DNA of 64,000 nt from Nocardiopsis metallicus (GTDB taxonomy: Bacteria; Actinomycetota; Actinomycetes; Streptosporangiales; Streptosporangiaceae): assembly GCF_014201115.1 (NCBI RefSeq), contig NZ_JACHDO010000001.1, positions 1,240,001 through 1,304,000 on the forward strand, given 5' to 3'. This document shows positions 16,815-25,816 of this stretch, one piece after another (within the stretch, counting starts at the first letter, position 1; each line of letters begins with the position of its first letter). A program made the position numbers and the translations under genes. Below the pieces are notes generated by a model. That model did no database searches and was not told the DNA's origin. It saw only the letters and a program-made list of their open reading frames with translations.

Positions 16815-17813
16815 ATGGAACTGGTCACCGCCGACGACGTCCGGGCCGCCGCCACCCGCCTCCAGGGCCATGTGGTGCGCACCCCGCTGACCGCCGCTCC
16901 CGAAGAATCCGACCTCCTCCTCAAACCGGAGAGCCTCCAACCCACCGGTGCCTTCAAACTGCGCGGCGCCACCAACGCCGTCGCCCTGCTCAACCCGGTC
17001 CAGCGCGAACACGGGGTGGTCACCCACTCCTCGGGAAACCACGGCCTCGCCCTGGCCCATGCCGCCGCCCGCCAGGGAGTGTCCTGCACCGTCGTGGTGC
17101 CCGAGGGCGCGCCCGAGACCAAGGTGGACCGGATCCGGGCCCTGGGCGCCCGGGTGGTGACCGTGCCGCCCGCCGAACGCCTCGCGGCCGCCACCGAGCT
17201 CCGCGACCGCGAACTCCTCGCACTGGTCCCGCCCTTCGACGACCCCCGGGTGATCGCCGGTCAGGGCACCGTGGGGCTGGAGATCCTGGAACAGTCACCC
17301 GAGGTCACGACCATCGTGGTGCCGGTCGGCGGGGGAGGGCTCGCCTCCGGGGTGGCCACGGCCGCCGGGACGGTGCACCCGCACCGGGTCCGGGTGGTGG
17401 GCGTGGAACCGGAGCTGGCCGCCGACGCCGCCGAGAGTCTTCGGGAGGGGCGACTGGTCACCTGGGGCCCCGAGCTCACCTACCGGACCATGGCCGACGG
17501 GGTGCGTACCTGCCTTTCCGAACGCACCTTCGCGCACCTGGCGGTCCGCCTGGACGAGATCGTCACCGTCACCGAGGAGGAGATCGCCAGTGCGGTCGCG
17601 GCCTTGGCACACGGCGCGCGCCTGGTCACCGAACCCAGCGGTGCCCTGGCCGCGGCGGCGGTACTCGCGGGGAAGGTCGACACGGTTCCGGGCCGGCCGG
17701 GCGCCACGGTCGCGGTGGTCTCCGGCGGAAACGTCGACCCGGACCTGTTCGGTCGGCTCGTGGCCCGGACCTGGCCTGCCCCGGGCCCTTACCCGGGGCA
17801 GGCCAGGTCGTGA
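16815..17813 (+). CDS. Threonine/serine dehydratase-like PLP enzyme
   Basis: 332 residues, fold-type II PLP enzyme. The PLP lysine is in GAFKLRGA, the phosphate-binding glycine loop is PVGGGGLASG, and the cofactor asparagine is in SSGNHG. It is shorter than biosynthetic IlvA because it has no C-terminal ACT regulatory domain, so a catabolic or serine/threonine ammonia-lyase role is likely. A CATACT -10-like hexamer ends 6 nt before ATG 16815, so a leaderless transcript is likely. Confidence 0.88.
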   Translation: MELVTADDVRAAATRLQGHVVRTPLTAAPEESDLLLKPESLQPTGAFKLRGATNAVALLNPVQREHGVVTHSSGNHGLALAHAAARQGVSCTVVVPEGAPETKVDRIRALGARVVTVPPAERLAAATELRDRELLALVPPFDDPRVIAGQGTVGLEILEQSPEVTTIVVPVGGGGLASGVATAAGTVHPHRVRVVGVEPELAADAAESLREGRLVTWGPELTYRTMADGVRTCLSERTFAHLAVRLDEIVTVTEEEIASAVAALAHGARLVTEPSGALAAAAVLAGKVDTVPGRPGATVAVVSGGNVDPDLFGRLVARTWPAPGPYPGQARS

Positions 17814-17862
17814 GCCACCTCCCGGGACGGCTCCCGACTGGACCTCGGCGCGAATGCGCCCA

Positions 17863-18207
17863 TCAGAGGTCGATCGGTTCGGACCCCGGGCCCAGCGGGT
17901 CGTGACCGACGCGCATCAGCCTTCTACGCCAGGCATCGTCCTCGGGGCGGGGGTCCGAGAGCTCCTCCCGGACGAACCCGGAGACCCGCTCCATGAGTTC
18001 GAGGTCGGAGGAGGTCACATCGGTCCTGCGCTTGTTCAGCAGCCGAACGATCTGTTCTCCCTCGGCGTCGACACCGCCCGAGGCCGGCAGGGCGTCCTCC
18101 CCGGAAGCGTCGGTGAGAAGCCATCGGCGGAGCTCCTCACCGGTCATGTTGACCGACGTGTGGAACTCTTCCCAGACACGGTCGGTGTTCGGATCGCTTA
18201 CGGCCAT
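17863..18207 (-). CDS. DUF3140 family protein
   Basis: 114 residues. The pattern VWEEFHTSVNMTGEELRRWL followed by IVRLLNKRRTDVTSSD and WRRRLMRVGHDPLG is that of DUF3140, a small all-helical family in actinobacteria sometimes annotated as DNA-binding. Function unknown. Start at ATG 18207 behind AAGGGGAGA; an upstream in-frame extension is out of place relative to that ribosome site. Confidence 0.85.
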   Translation of the reverse strand: MAVSDPNTDRVWEEFHTSVNMTGEELRRWLLTDASGEDALPASGGVDAEGEQIVRLLNKRRTDVTSSDLELMERVSGFVREELSDPRPEDDAWRRRLMRVGHDPLGPGSEPIDL

Positions 18208-18927
18208 CGCAATCTCCCCTTCTCTCGGCGGGCGCACCGGCACCGGTCCACGGGCGGGTGCTTCCCTGTACCGCGCGGTGGGCGCTGCAGACGCGTTCGA
18301 ACGCCCCATGCGCCACCCTCACCCATCACGGCTACCCGTGGCACCTCGCGTTCATACGTTCGTTCCGGGTCCGGAGGGTCCCGTGCGGAGCCGCTGCCCG
18401 TGCGCCCCCTTCCCCAGAGGCAGGCCCGGCTCTGCGCGGGGCAGCGGACACGCTCCGGACGCTCGGGGCCCTGTGCTTCTGGAGGACACGCCGGGGGAGG
18501 CGCCCGACTCCGCTCGGGCCGCCGCAGAAGGCAGCCGGGGCCTTCGTCCGGGTCCTTGCAGTTGCTTCTTGAAAATGCACCGATCTGCGATCAGAGTCAT
18601 AAATTTTTTTAATAAATAAATTAATCGTACGAAAAGGGGAATCTGGTTCAGGCAAGGTTTGACGGGGCTCTGATGATTCCTGCGTGAAGGCTTCTGTCCT
18701 TGGTAGCTTGGTGGCTTGATTGATCGGTTGGCGGGGGCGAAACCGAGCTGCTGCGGGTTGGGTATTTCGAAAGTTTCGGGCTTCTTGGGTGAAATAACGA
18801 CAACGGTCGCTTCTGTGATCGGCCTGCTGGTGTGGGTGCTGGGGCTCGCTGGTTCCCCTGTCGATCCCGATCAGCCCTTGAGGGCTCGGCCCACAGGGCC
18901 CGTCAGAAAAGAATTGAGAGGAACCAT
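18208..18927. other. 720-bp non-coding region with an A/T-rich island
   Basis: No convincing gene. At 18599-18627 the sequence is almost pure A/T (TTTTTTTAATAAATAAATTAA), extreme for this genome. It may be an upstream promoter element for ctaD or a foreign remnant. The rest shows no repeat or RNA I recognise. Confidence 0.6.
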
Positions 18928-20601
18928 ATGTCGGTTGAGGCCGGTGTGCAGAGCTCTCTGCCCGAGGAGGCGAGGGACAAAGGCAGGGGTTCGATCCTTG
19001 TCAAATGGTTGACGTCGACCGACCACAAGGTCATCGGGTACATGTACCTGATCACCTCCTTCGCCTTCTTCCTCGTCGGTGGCGTGATGGCGCTCCTGAT
19101 GCGGCTGGAGCTGTTCTCGCCGGGCATGCAGTTCATGGCCAACGAGCAGTTCAACCAGCTGTTCACGATGCACGGCACGATCATGCTGCTGCTGTTCGCG
19201 ACCCCGCTGTTCGTCGGGTTCTCCAACGTGATCGTGCCGCTGCAGATCGGCGCCCCCGATGTGGCCTTCCCCAGGATGAACCTGTTCAGCTACTACCTGT
19301 TCCTGTTCGGCGGCCTCATCGTCCTCGGCGGGTTCCTGACCCCGGGTGGCGCGGCCAGCTTCGGCTGGTTCGCCTACACGCCGCTGTCCGACGCGGTCCG
19401 CTCGCCGGGTCTGGGCGGTGACCTGTGGATCCTGGGCCTGATCGTGTCCGGTCTGGGCACGATCCTCGGCGCGGTCAACTTCATCACCACCGGTCTGTGC
19501 ATGCGCGCGCCCGGTATGACGATGTTCCGCATGCCGATCTTCGTGTGGAACACCCTGCTCACCAGTGTGCTGGTGCTCATCGCCTTCCCGGTGCTGACCG
19601 CGGCCCTGATCGCGCTGGGCGCGGACCGCATGGTCGGCACCCAGGTCTTCAACGCCGAGCACGGCGGTGCCATCCTCTGGCAGCACCTGTTCTGGTTCTT
19701 CGGTCACCCCGAGGTGTACATCATCGCGCTGCCGTTCTTCGGCATCGTCACCGAGATCCTGCCGGTGTTCAGCCGCAAGCCGATCTTCGGTTACAAGAGC
19801 CTGGTGGCGGCCACCATCGCCATCGCCGGTCTGTCCGTGACCGTGTGGGCCCACCACATGTTCCCGACCGGCGCGGTGCTGCTGCCGTTCTTCTCGTTCA
19901 TGACGTTCCTCATCGCGGTCCCCACCGGGGTGAAGTTCTTCAACTGGATCGGGACGATGTGGCGCGGTCAGCTCACCTTCGAGACGCCGATGCTGTTCAG
20001 TATCGGCTTCCTGGCCACCTTCCTCTTCGGTGGTCTGACCGGTGTGCTGCTGGCCTCGCCGCCCATCGACTTCCACGTCACCGACTCCTACTTCGTGGTG
20101 GCGCACTTCCACTACGTGGTGTTCGGCACCGTGGTGTTCGCGATGTTCGCGGGCTTCTACTTCTGGTGGCCCAAGTTCACCGGCAAGATGCTCAACGAGA
20201 AGCTGGGCAAGTTCCACTTCTGGCTGCTCTTCCTGGGTTTCCACGGCACCTTCCTGGTCCAGCACTGGCTGGGTGCCATGGGCTTCCCGCGCCGGTACGC
20301 GGACTACCTGCCCGGGGACGGCTTCACGGAGCTCAACCAGATCTCCTCGATCTCGGCGTTCGTGCTCGCGGCCTCGACGCTCATCTTCTTCTGGAACATG
20401 TACATCACCGCGAAGAACGCGCCGATGGTCAACGTGGACGACCCGTGGGGCTACGGCAACTCGCTGGAGTGGGCGACCTCCTGCCCGCCGCCGCGACACA
20501 ACTTCACGTCGCTGCCCCGGATCCGGTCCGAGCGTCCGGCCTTCGACCTCAACCACCCGTATGCGGCCTCTCCTGTCAAGACCGACCCGGAACGCACGTG
20601 A
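18928..20601 (+). CDS. ctaD: Cytochrome c oxidase subunit I (aa3-type)
   Basis: 557 residues, 12 predicted membrane helices. Haem and copper ligands are visible: [11 protein letters not shown] (low-spin haem a histidine), [10 protein letters not shown] (CuB histidine with the cross-linked tyrosine), WAHHMF (two CuB histidines) and [10 protein letters not shown] (haem a3/a histidines). It is the proton-pumping catalytic subunit. Start at ATG 18928 behind GAGAGGA. Subunits II and III and the bc1 genes are not adjacent, so this is either a separated ctaD or a second copy. The neighbours are a small membrane protein and a copper-binding protein. Confidence 0.96.
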   Translation: MSVEAGVQSSLPEEARDKGRGSILVKWLTSTDHKVIGYMYLITSFAFFLVGGVMALLMRLELFSPGMQFMANEQFNQLFTMHGTIMLLLFATPLFVGFSNVIVPLQIGAPDVAFPRMNLFSYYLFLFGGLIVLGGFLTPGGAASFGWFAYTPLSDAVRSPGLGGDLWILGLIVSGLGTILGAVNFITTGLCMRAPGMTMFRMPIFVWNTLLTSVLVLIAFPVLTAALIALGADRMVGTQVFNAEHGGAILWQHLFWFFGHPEVYIIALPFFGIVTEILPVFSRKPIFGYKSLVAATIAIAGLSVTVWAHHMFPTGAVLLPFFSFMTFLIAVPTGVKFFNWIGTMWRGQLTFETPMLFSIGFLATFLFGGLTGVLLASPPIDFHVTDSYFVVAHFHYVVFGTVVFAMFAGFYFWWPKFTGKMLNEKLGKFHFWLLFLGFHGTFLVQHWLGAMGFPRRYADYLPGDGFTELNQISSISAFVLAASTLIFFWNMYITAKNAPMVNVDDPWGYGNSLEWATSCPPPRHNFTSLPRIRSERPAFDLNHPYAASPVKTDPERT

Positions 20602-20627
20602 GCCCGCCGCAGAGGAGACACCGCGCA

Positions 20628-21014
20628 GTGAATGAAGAGGAGAATCCTGTCGTGAGCACGAGCGCCCCGCTGACCGGCGCGGTCCTTCCGAGAGGACGCT
20701 CCGCCGCGGTCTTCTCCCTCCTGTTGTCCGCGGCGGGTCTGATGATGGTGTGGACCTGGACCGGAGGGACCGTATTCGCCGTCTCCGCCGGGGTTCTGGT
20801 CGCGGCGGTCGTACTGTTCTGCCTGAGCGGGCGGCACCGTGCCGAGTTCGAGGTGATCGGCGGCCCTCTCGATGGTGCCCGGTTGCCCCGGGAGACTGTG
20901 GAGGCGGGTACGGGGATTCTGCTTCTGCGTACCCCTGACGGCGGTGGTGCCCGTTACGCGGTGGCCGGCTCCCGCAGTCTGGTCTACCGGGGACAGGCCG
21001 GAACCTCGGGCTGA
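20628..21014 (+). CDS. Small membrane protein downstream of ctaD
   Basis: About 128 residues: two transmembrane helices (around residues 30-72) then a soluble C-terminal domain of about 55 residues (EFEVIGGPLDGARLP...). Length is similar to actinobacterial oxidase subunit IV (CtaF), but that protein has four helices, so the identity is open. Start GTG 20628 follows GAGGAG; a second in-frame GTG at 20652 also has a ribosome site. It begins 26 nt after ctaD and is probably cotranscribed with it. Confidence 0.65.
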   Translation: MNEEENPVVSTSAPLTGAVLPRGRSAAVFSLLLSAAGLMMVWTWTGGTVFAVSAGVLVAAVVLFCLSGRHRAEFEVIGGPLDGARLPRETVEAGTGILLLRTPDGGGARYAVAGSRSLVYRGQAGTSG

Positions 21015-21215
21015 GGCGCTGGCGGGGCGCCCGTGGGTACTGCGCTAACACGAACCCCTGCCCGAACACGTGGAACTCGGGTTGCGGATGCTCGCCGAAC
21101 CCCGGGAGAACCCGCCGGTCCGGCGGTACGTCCGAGGTACCTGGTCCACGGCGCCCCGCTTAGCAGTGCGTCTACCAGGAAACAACGGTCAACAGGAGAA
21201 CAGGAGGTAGCCATC

Positions 21216-21620
21216 ATGAGTGTGCTCGGACAGATGCTGTACGCCCACCCCGACGATCCGGAGGGAGTGGGGGAGAAGGTGCGGGCGGCAGTGGAGGCCT
21301 GCGGGCTCTGTGCCCAGGTCTGCGTGGTGTGCGCGGACGCCTGTATGCGGGAGGGCGAGGTGGCCGAACTGGTCTCCTGCGCCCGTTCCGACCTGGACTG
21401 CGCCGACGTCTGCGAGACCACCCAGCGTGTGCTCGTGCGGCGAACCGCCGAGGAGGACGGTTTCGTCACGTCGGTTCTGGAGGCGTGTGCCCAGGCCTGT
21501 GACAGGTGCGCCGCGGAGTGCGAGGAACACGCGCAGGCCCACGAGCACTGCCGGGTCTGCGCCCAGGTGTGCCGCGAGTGCGCCCGTGCCTGCCGGGACC
21601 TGGTTCTCGCCCTCGTCTGA
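21216..21620 (+). CDS. Four-helix-bundle copper-binding (Csp/DUF326-like) protein
   Basis: 134 residues with 17 cysteines arranged mainly as CxxC, CxxxC and CxxxxxxC along amphipathic helices (for example CGLCAQVCVVCADAC and CRVCAQVCRECARAC). This is the pattern of the copper storage protein Csp and the DUF326 cysteine-rich family, whose bundle core binds many Cu(I) ions. No signal peptide, so cytosolic (Csp3-like). GGAGG ribosome site. It lies downstream of ctaD, whose active site needs copper. Confidence 0.88.
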   Translation: MSVLGQMLYAHPDDPEGVGEKVRAAVEACGLCAQVCVVCADACMREGEVAELVSCARSDLDCADVCETTQRVLVRRTAEEDGFVTSVLEACAQACDRCAAECEEHAQAHEHCRVCAQVCRECARACRDLVLALV

Positions 21621-21768
21621 GGAGGGCGTGGCGGAGTTGGGTGGGAGGCCGGGAGCGGGGGCACGCCAGCACTCGTCCGTACCGCCGCTTACGCCGCCCC
21701 GGGGTCGCGGCCGCCGGGTCCCGGGCACACTGGTCCGTGGCTCGCCCTCCGTTGCTCACCCGTGCCGG

Positions 21769-22701
21769 TCAGGCGGCGCGCCAACGGAAGCGGCTGTCCT
21801 CCGCCGTGGTGGTGCACCGCATCAGTGTGCCGTTGTTCGTGTGGCCGTACTGCCAGTGCTGTGAGCAGAACGCCCCCGGGTGCACGCCCTGCACGGGAGC
21901 CGGGGCGGGTTCGGGTTCGGGAGCGGGCTCGGGCTCGGGGGCGGGTTCCGGATCGGGGGCCGGAGCGGGCTCCGGCTCGGGTTCGGGCTCCGGCTCGGGC
22001 GTGGGGCTGGGGTCACCGATCTCCTCGGGGCAGTCCGTGTCGTCGGAGACGACGAGGAGCTCCACTTCGAGGGTGTCGGAGAACGGTGCCGTCTTCTCGC
22101 CCTTGCCGGGGGACTGCCCGCACACGGTGTCCCCGGCGGCGTCCGCCAGGTCCGGGGCGTCCACATCCCCGAAGGCGCTCCCGACCGCCACCCTCAGACC
22201 CGCGGCATCGATCCATTCGCTGGCCTCGTCGACGGTCCCGTCGGTGAACCCCGGCAGTTCGGGCCACTCCTCGGAGGCGTCACCGTCCTCGGGGCAGTCC
22301 ACGCCCTCGGGCACCACGGCCAGTTCGGCCGCTTCCTCCGTCACGTCCTGACCGCACACGACCATCGCCGAGCGGGTCCACTCCACGCCCTCGCCAGCCG
22401 CGGCGAGTACCAGGTCCCCGAGCTCGAGGTCGGCTTCGGCCACCAGCTCCTGGGCCTTCGGCAGGCGCAGCCCCACCAGTTCGAGCTCCGGTTCCGCCGA
22501 GGGGGACTCAGACACGGCCACGGCCACGGATCCCTCGTCCGGTGGTGGGGAAGGCAGGAGCAACCCGAGGATGACCAGCCCGAAGAACCCGAAGAAGGCC
22601 AGGGAGGCACAGCCGCCGCAGCCCAGCCCGATCTTGGCCAGTGGAGACAGCTTCTTACCGGGCCCCGGGGGTGGACCCGGTACATGCGGAGGAAGGGACA
22701 A
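21769..22701 (-). CDS. Single-pass membrane protein with PASTA-like repeats
   Basis: 310 residues: Pro/Gly-rich cytoplasmic N-terminus, one membrane helix (about 24-50), two PASTA-like units (around VGLRLPKAQELVAEADLELG and ELPGFTDGTVDEASEWIDAA, each with a cysteine pair), a long Pro-Glu repeat spacer (about 233-272), and a C-terminal GAFCSQHWQYGHTNNGTLMRC module ending in RFRWRAA. That C-terminal Cys/Gly/RWR motif recurs in secreted actinobacterial proteins. Probably a cell-wall-facing sensor or adaptor. Start read as TTG 22701 with GGAG 6 nt upstream. Confidence 0.7.
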   Translation of the reverse strand: MSLPPHVPGPPPGPGKKLSPLAKIGLGCGGCASLAFFGFFGLVILGLLLPSPPPDEGSVAVAVSESPSAEPELELVGLRLPKAQELVAEADLELGDLVLAAAGEGVEWTRSAMVVCGQDVTEEAAELAVVPEGVDCPEDGDASEEWPELPGFTDGTVDEASEWIDAAGLRVAVGSAFGDVDAPDLADAAGDTVCGQSPGKGEKTAPFSDTLEVELLVVSDDTDCPEEIGDPSPTPEPEPEPEPEPAPAPDPEPAPEPEPAPEPEPAPAPVQGVHPGAFCSQHWQYGHTNNGTLMRCTTTAEDSRFRWRAA

Positions 22702-23143
22702 GGATGCTCCGTCTCAGGTCAAGGGGAGGGCGGAGCGAGCGCCGATCACCGTGCCGCACGGTGCGGCGAATCAGCACCATAGCGAGGCCGGGGTCTCGGC
22801 TCGACCTGAATGACCGAATTCGACGGTCCTGAACACGCAGAGTGAGAAGCCGGTACGGCGGCCCCGGTAGCCGAAGCCGCGTTCGTGGTTCGGTGGGTGT
22901 CGTATGGCTGTGCAATCCTCGCGTCTTAGGCCAAATTACGGAGAGCCATGGCTGCCGCCTACGTGCTGGCGGCCCTGCTCGCGACCGCCCCCTGAAGCGC
23001 GGGCAGCCAGGGCTGTCGTCGGGGCCCAAGCAGGTGGACGCCACGGTTCGTGGCGGCGACCGCCAGGGCGCACAGGGTGCGCTCGCGAGGCCTGGCGTCT
23101 GGCCGCTCGTATCTGAGAGGGCTTGCGTTCCGGAGCCCTCGGA
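22702..23143. other. Intergenic region without a convincing gene
   Basis: No family-like reading frame on either strand. A 15-codon frame with a good ribosome site (ATG 22948, MAAAYVLAALLATAP) is present but too short to judge; it could be the start of a broken gene. Confidence 0.5.
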
Positions 23144-23299
23144 TCAGTCTTCCGTGGAGTGCCGGTTCACGGCGGCCGCGCGGTCCTCGCGGCGGCGCAT
23201 GGCCATGTCGGACAGGATCGCCAGGCCGAAGGCGATCACCATCGCGGCGATGACCGCCAACGCGGTCAGGGCGGTGCCGAACGAGTCGGGGTCGATCAC
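23144..23299 (-). CDS. 51-residue single-helix membrane protein
   Basis: GTG start at 23299 with GGAGAG 5 nt upstream. Product: short N-terminus, one hydrophobic helix (LTALAVIAAMVIAFGLAI) and a basic, charged tail (MRRREDRAAAVNRH). No family recognised; small membrane proteins of this form are common in actinobacteria. Confidence 0.55.
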   Translation of the reverse strand: MIDPDSFGTALTALAVIAAMVIAFGLAILSDMAMRRREDRAAAVNRHSTED

Positions 23300-23459
23300 A
23301 GGGGCTCTCCAGGTGCCGAGGGGTGCGCCTACATCCACACCGTAATAGGCGTTAACTTTCAAACCCAGCGTTAGCTTAAGTGAACTGTGTCATACCCAGA
23401 TGTCGAAAAGGGTCTCGGTGCCGCTCGGGTCGCTGTTGGCGAATCGGCAGCGTTGGGTG

Positions 23460-24161
23460 CTGGGGTTCGGGTTGGGGTTCCCCGTTTCCCGCCGCTTGAG
23501 GGTGGCCGTCTGCGCTGCGCGCGTCAAGTCATGCGTGCCATCGGCACACGCGGTGGTGAGGGTGGGGTTCAGCGCTGTGGTGTTGGCTCTGGAGGAAGTC
23601 GGGGTGTCCGTAACCTGCACCTGGGGGTGTCCGCTGCTTCCGAAACCCTCTCATCCCCGGTGATCTTGCTACCAGGAGCAAGTTCGGCGCTGAACTTGCT
23701 CCTGGTAGCAAGATCATCTTTGAAAAGGGGGGCCGAAACCGGGCCCGGGGGGCTGGAGGGCCGCTGGTGGTGTTCGCTGGCACGCATGACCGGCCGCGAC
23801 ACGCGATCCGATGCGCGCGGGCCTTGGGAGCCTGGCGCCTGCGCTGCCGCTTTTCCGTCCGGGCGAATGACCGGCCGCGACACGGCCAGGCGCTGGGCTC
23901 CGGCCTGGGGAAGGCACCGGCCGAAGGCCGAGGTAGTCGGGCCCCCTTGAATCCACCGGGTCCCTTCGGGGCCCGGCCCCGTTGGCCACCCCGGACCACT
24001 CCTCCCCCGTTTCCCGATAGCCGCCCACCGCCGTCGCGGCGAAGCGGGTCAAGGTGGAGCGCCCTGCGGGCGAAGCCCTTGACGCGACGACCTTGACGCG
24101 CGCAGCGCAGACGGCAACCATCAAGCGGCGGGAAACGGGGGAACCCCAACCCGAACCCCAG
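23460..24161. repeat. Non-coding block bounded by 69-70-bp inverted repeats
   Basis: The left arm (23460-23528) and the reverse complement of the right arm (24092-24161) are identical except for two substitutions and one extra C. Between them lie a perfect 25-bp hairpin (23661-23716), an 18-bp direct repeat (ATGACCGGCCGCGACACG at 23786-23803 and 23867-23884) and no credible gene. The layout resembles a non-autonomous mobile element or MITE-like repeat, but no target-site duplication is evident. Confidence 0.65.
23661..23716. repeat. Perfect 25-bp inverted repeat
   Basis: Arms 23661-23685 and 23692-23716 are exact reverse complements around GGCGCT. The arm begins TGATCTTGCTACCAGGAG. Either a very stable RNA hairpin or a recombination or protein-binding site within the larger repeat block. 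Confidence 0.8.
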
Positions 24162-24248
24162 ACCCCGGTCCCCACCCGGTCCGCACCCCGGAATTAACCA
24201 ACAGGATCCCGCTCGGCAGTGGGGCCGGCCCCCTGGGGCGGAGCGGGC

Positions 24249-25679
24249 TTACAGAATCGACCCCGGGGCGTAGGCGGCGGCCTCGGGGCGGGCGGAGGTG
24301 ATCTCCCCGATCCGGGACACCACCGAGTCGACCTGGTCGGCGGCGGCACCGGTGAAGGTGATCCGGTCGGCCAGCAGCGCGTCCAGGGCGGCGCGGTCCA
24401 GCGGGAAGCGCTCGTCGGCGGCCAGCCGGTCCAGCAGCTGGTTGCCCACGCCCTCCTGCCGCATGGCCAGGGCCGAGCCCACCGCGTGCTCCTTGATGAG
24501 CTCGTGCGCGGTCTCGCGGCCCACACCGGCCCGCACCGCGGCCATCAGCATCTTCGTGGTGGCCAGGAACGGCAGGTAGCGGTCCAGCTCCGCCGAGATC
24601 ACCGCGGGGAAGGCACCGAACTCGTCCAGCACCGTCAGCATGGTCTCCACCAGGCCGTCGAAGGCGAAGAACGCGTCCGGCAGCGCCACCCGGCGCACGA
24701 CCGAGCACGACACGTCGCCCTCGTTCCACTGGTCGCCCGCCAGCTCGCCGGTCATCGACGCGTAACCGCGCAGGATCACGGTGAGCCCGTTGACCCGCTC
24801 GCACGAACGCGTGTTCATCTTGTGCGGCATCGCGGACGAACCGACCTGGCCCTCGGCGAAGCCCTCGGTGACCAGCTCGTGCCCGGCCATCAGGCGGATC
24901 GTCTTGGCCAGCGAGGACGGCCCGGCGGCCAGCTGCACCAGGGCGGTGAGCACCTCGAAGTCCAGGGAACGCGGGTACACCTGGCCCACACTGGTGAACC
25001 GGTGCTCGAAGCCCAGGTGGGCGGCGACCTCGTTCTCCAGGGTGTTCAGGGCCGCGCGGTCGCCGCCGAGCAGGTCCAGCATGTCCTGGGCGGTGCCCAC
25101 CGGGCCCTTGATCCCGCGCAGCGGGTACCGGGCGATCAGCTCCTCCAGGCGGCCGTAGGCCACCAGCACCTCGTCGGCGATCGACGCGAACCGCTTGCCC
25201 AGCGTCGTGGCCTGCGCGGCCACGTTGTGGGAACGGCCCGCCATGACCGTCTCGCCGTACTCGGCGGACAGGCGGCCGAGCCGTGCCAGCAGCGCCACCA
25301 CGCGGTCGCGCACCAGCAGCAGGCTGTCGCGGACCTGGAGTTGCTCGACGTTCTCGGTCAGGTCGCGCGAGGTCATGCCCTTGTGCACGTGCTCGTGCCC
25401 GGCGAGGGCGTTGAACTCCTCGATCCGGGCCTTGACGTCGTGCCGGGTGACCCGCTCGCGCTCGGCGATGGAGGCCAGGTCGACCTGCTCGAGGACCTTC
25501 TCGTAGTCCTCCACCACACCGTCCGGGACGTCGACGCCCAGACGCGCCTGGGCACGCAGTACAGCCAGCCACAGCCGCCGTTCGGCGACCACCTTGTATT
25601 CGGGGGACCACAGCCGGGTCAGCTCCGCGGACGCGTAGCGGGCGGCCAGGACATCGGGGATCACAGGTTTCGCGCTCAC
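24249..25679 (-). CDS. purB: Adenylosuccinate lyase
   Basis: 476 residues of the fumarase/aspartase superfamily. The signature GSSAMPHKMN is at 280-289, the general-acid histidine region is in AGRSHNVAAQATTLGKR (about 147-163), and TSRDLTENVEQLQ forms the third active-site region. It converts SAICAR to AICAR and adenylosuccinate to AMP in purine synthesis. GTG start with TAGAGT 8 nt before it and no ribosome site, compatible with a leaderless mRNA. The gene stands alone, next to the repeat block. Confidence 0.95.
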   Translation of the reverse strand: MSAKPVIPDVLAARYASAELTRLWSPEYKVVAERRLWLAVLRAQARLGVDVPDGVVEDYEKVLEQVDLASIAERERVTRHDVKARIEEFNALAGHEHVHKGMTSRDLTENVEQLQVRDSLLLVRDRVVALLARLGRLSAEYGETVMAGRSHNVAAQATTLGKRFASIADEVLVAYGRLEELIARYPLRGIKGPVGTAQDMLDLLGGDRAALNTLENEVAAHLGFEHRFTSVGQVYPRSLDFEVLTALVQLAAGPSSLAKTIRLMAGHELVTEGFAEGQVGSSAMPHKMNTRSCERVNGLTVILRGYASMTGELAGDQWNEGDVSCSVVRRVALPDAFFAFDGLVETMLTVLDEFGAFPAVISAELDRYLPFLATTKMLMAAVRAGVGRETAHELIKEHAVGSALAMRQEGVGNQLLDRLAADERFPLDRAALDALLADRITFTGAAADQVDSVVSRIGEITSARPEAAAYAPGSIL

Positions 25680-25816
25680 GTCGTGTCACTCTATCGCCCT
25701 GAGCTGGGGCGGGCGCGCACAGGCCCGCCCCAGCACCCGGGTAGGGCCGTCCCTACCGTGAACCGGCGGGCTCAGCGGATGTCCCCGCCCGGGGGCGGCG
25801 TCCTAGCGTTGGATCC

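Noticed and set aside
22948..22995. 15-codon frame with a good ribosome site
   Set aside because: Too short and without context to call a leader peptide; reported only within the intergenic entry.
23387..24175. Several frames of 70-200 codons inside the inverted-repeat block
   Set aside because: They are low-complexity Arg/Gly/Pro translations of repeats, occur on both strands, and lack ribosome sites and family similarity.
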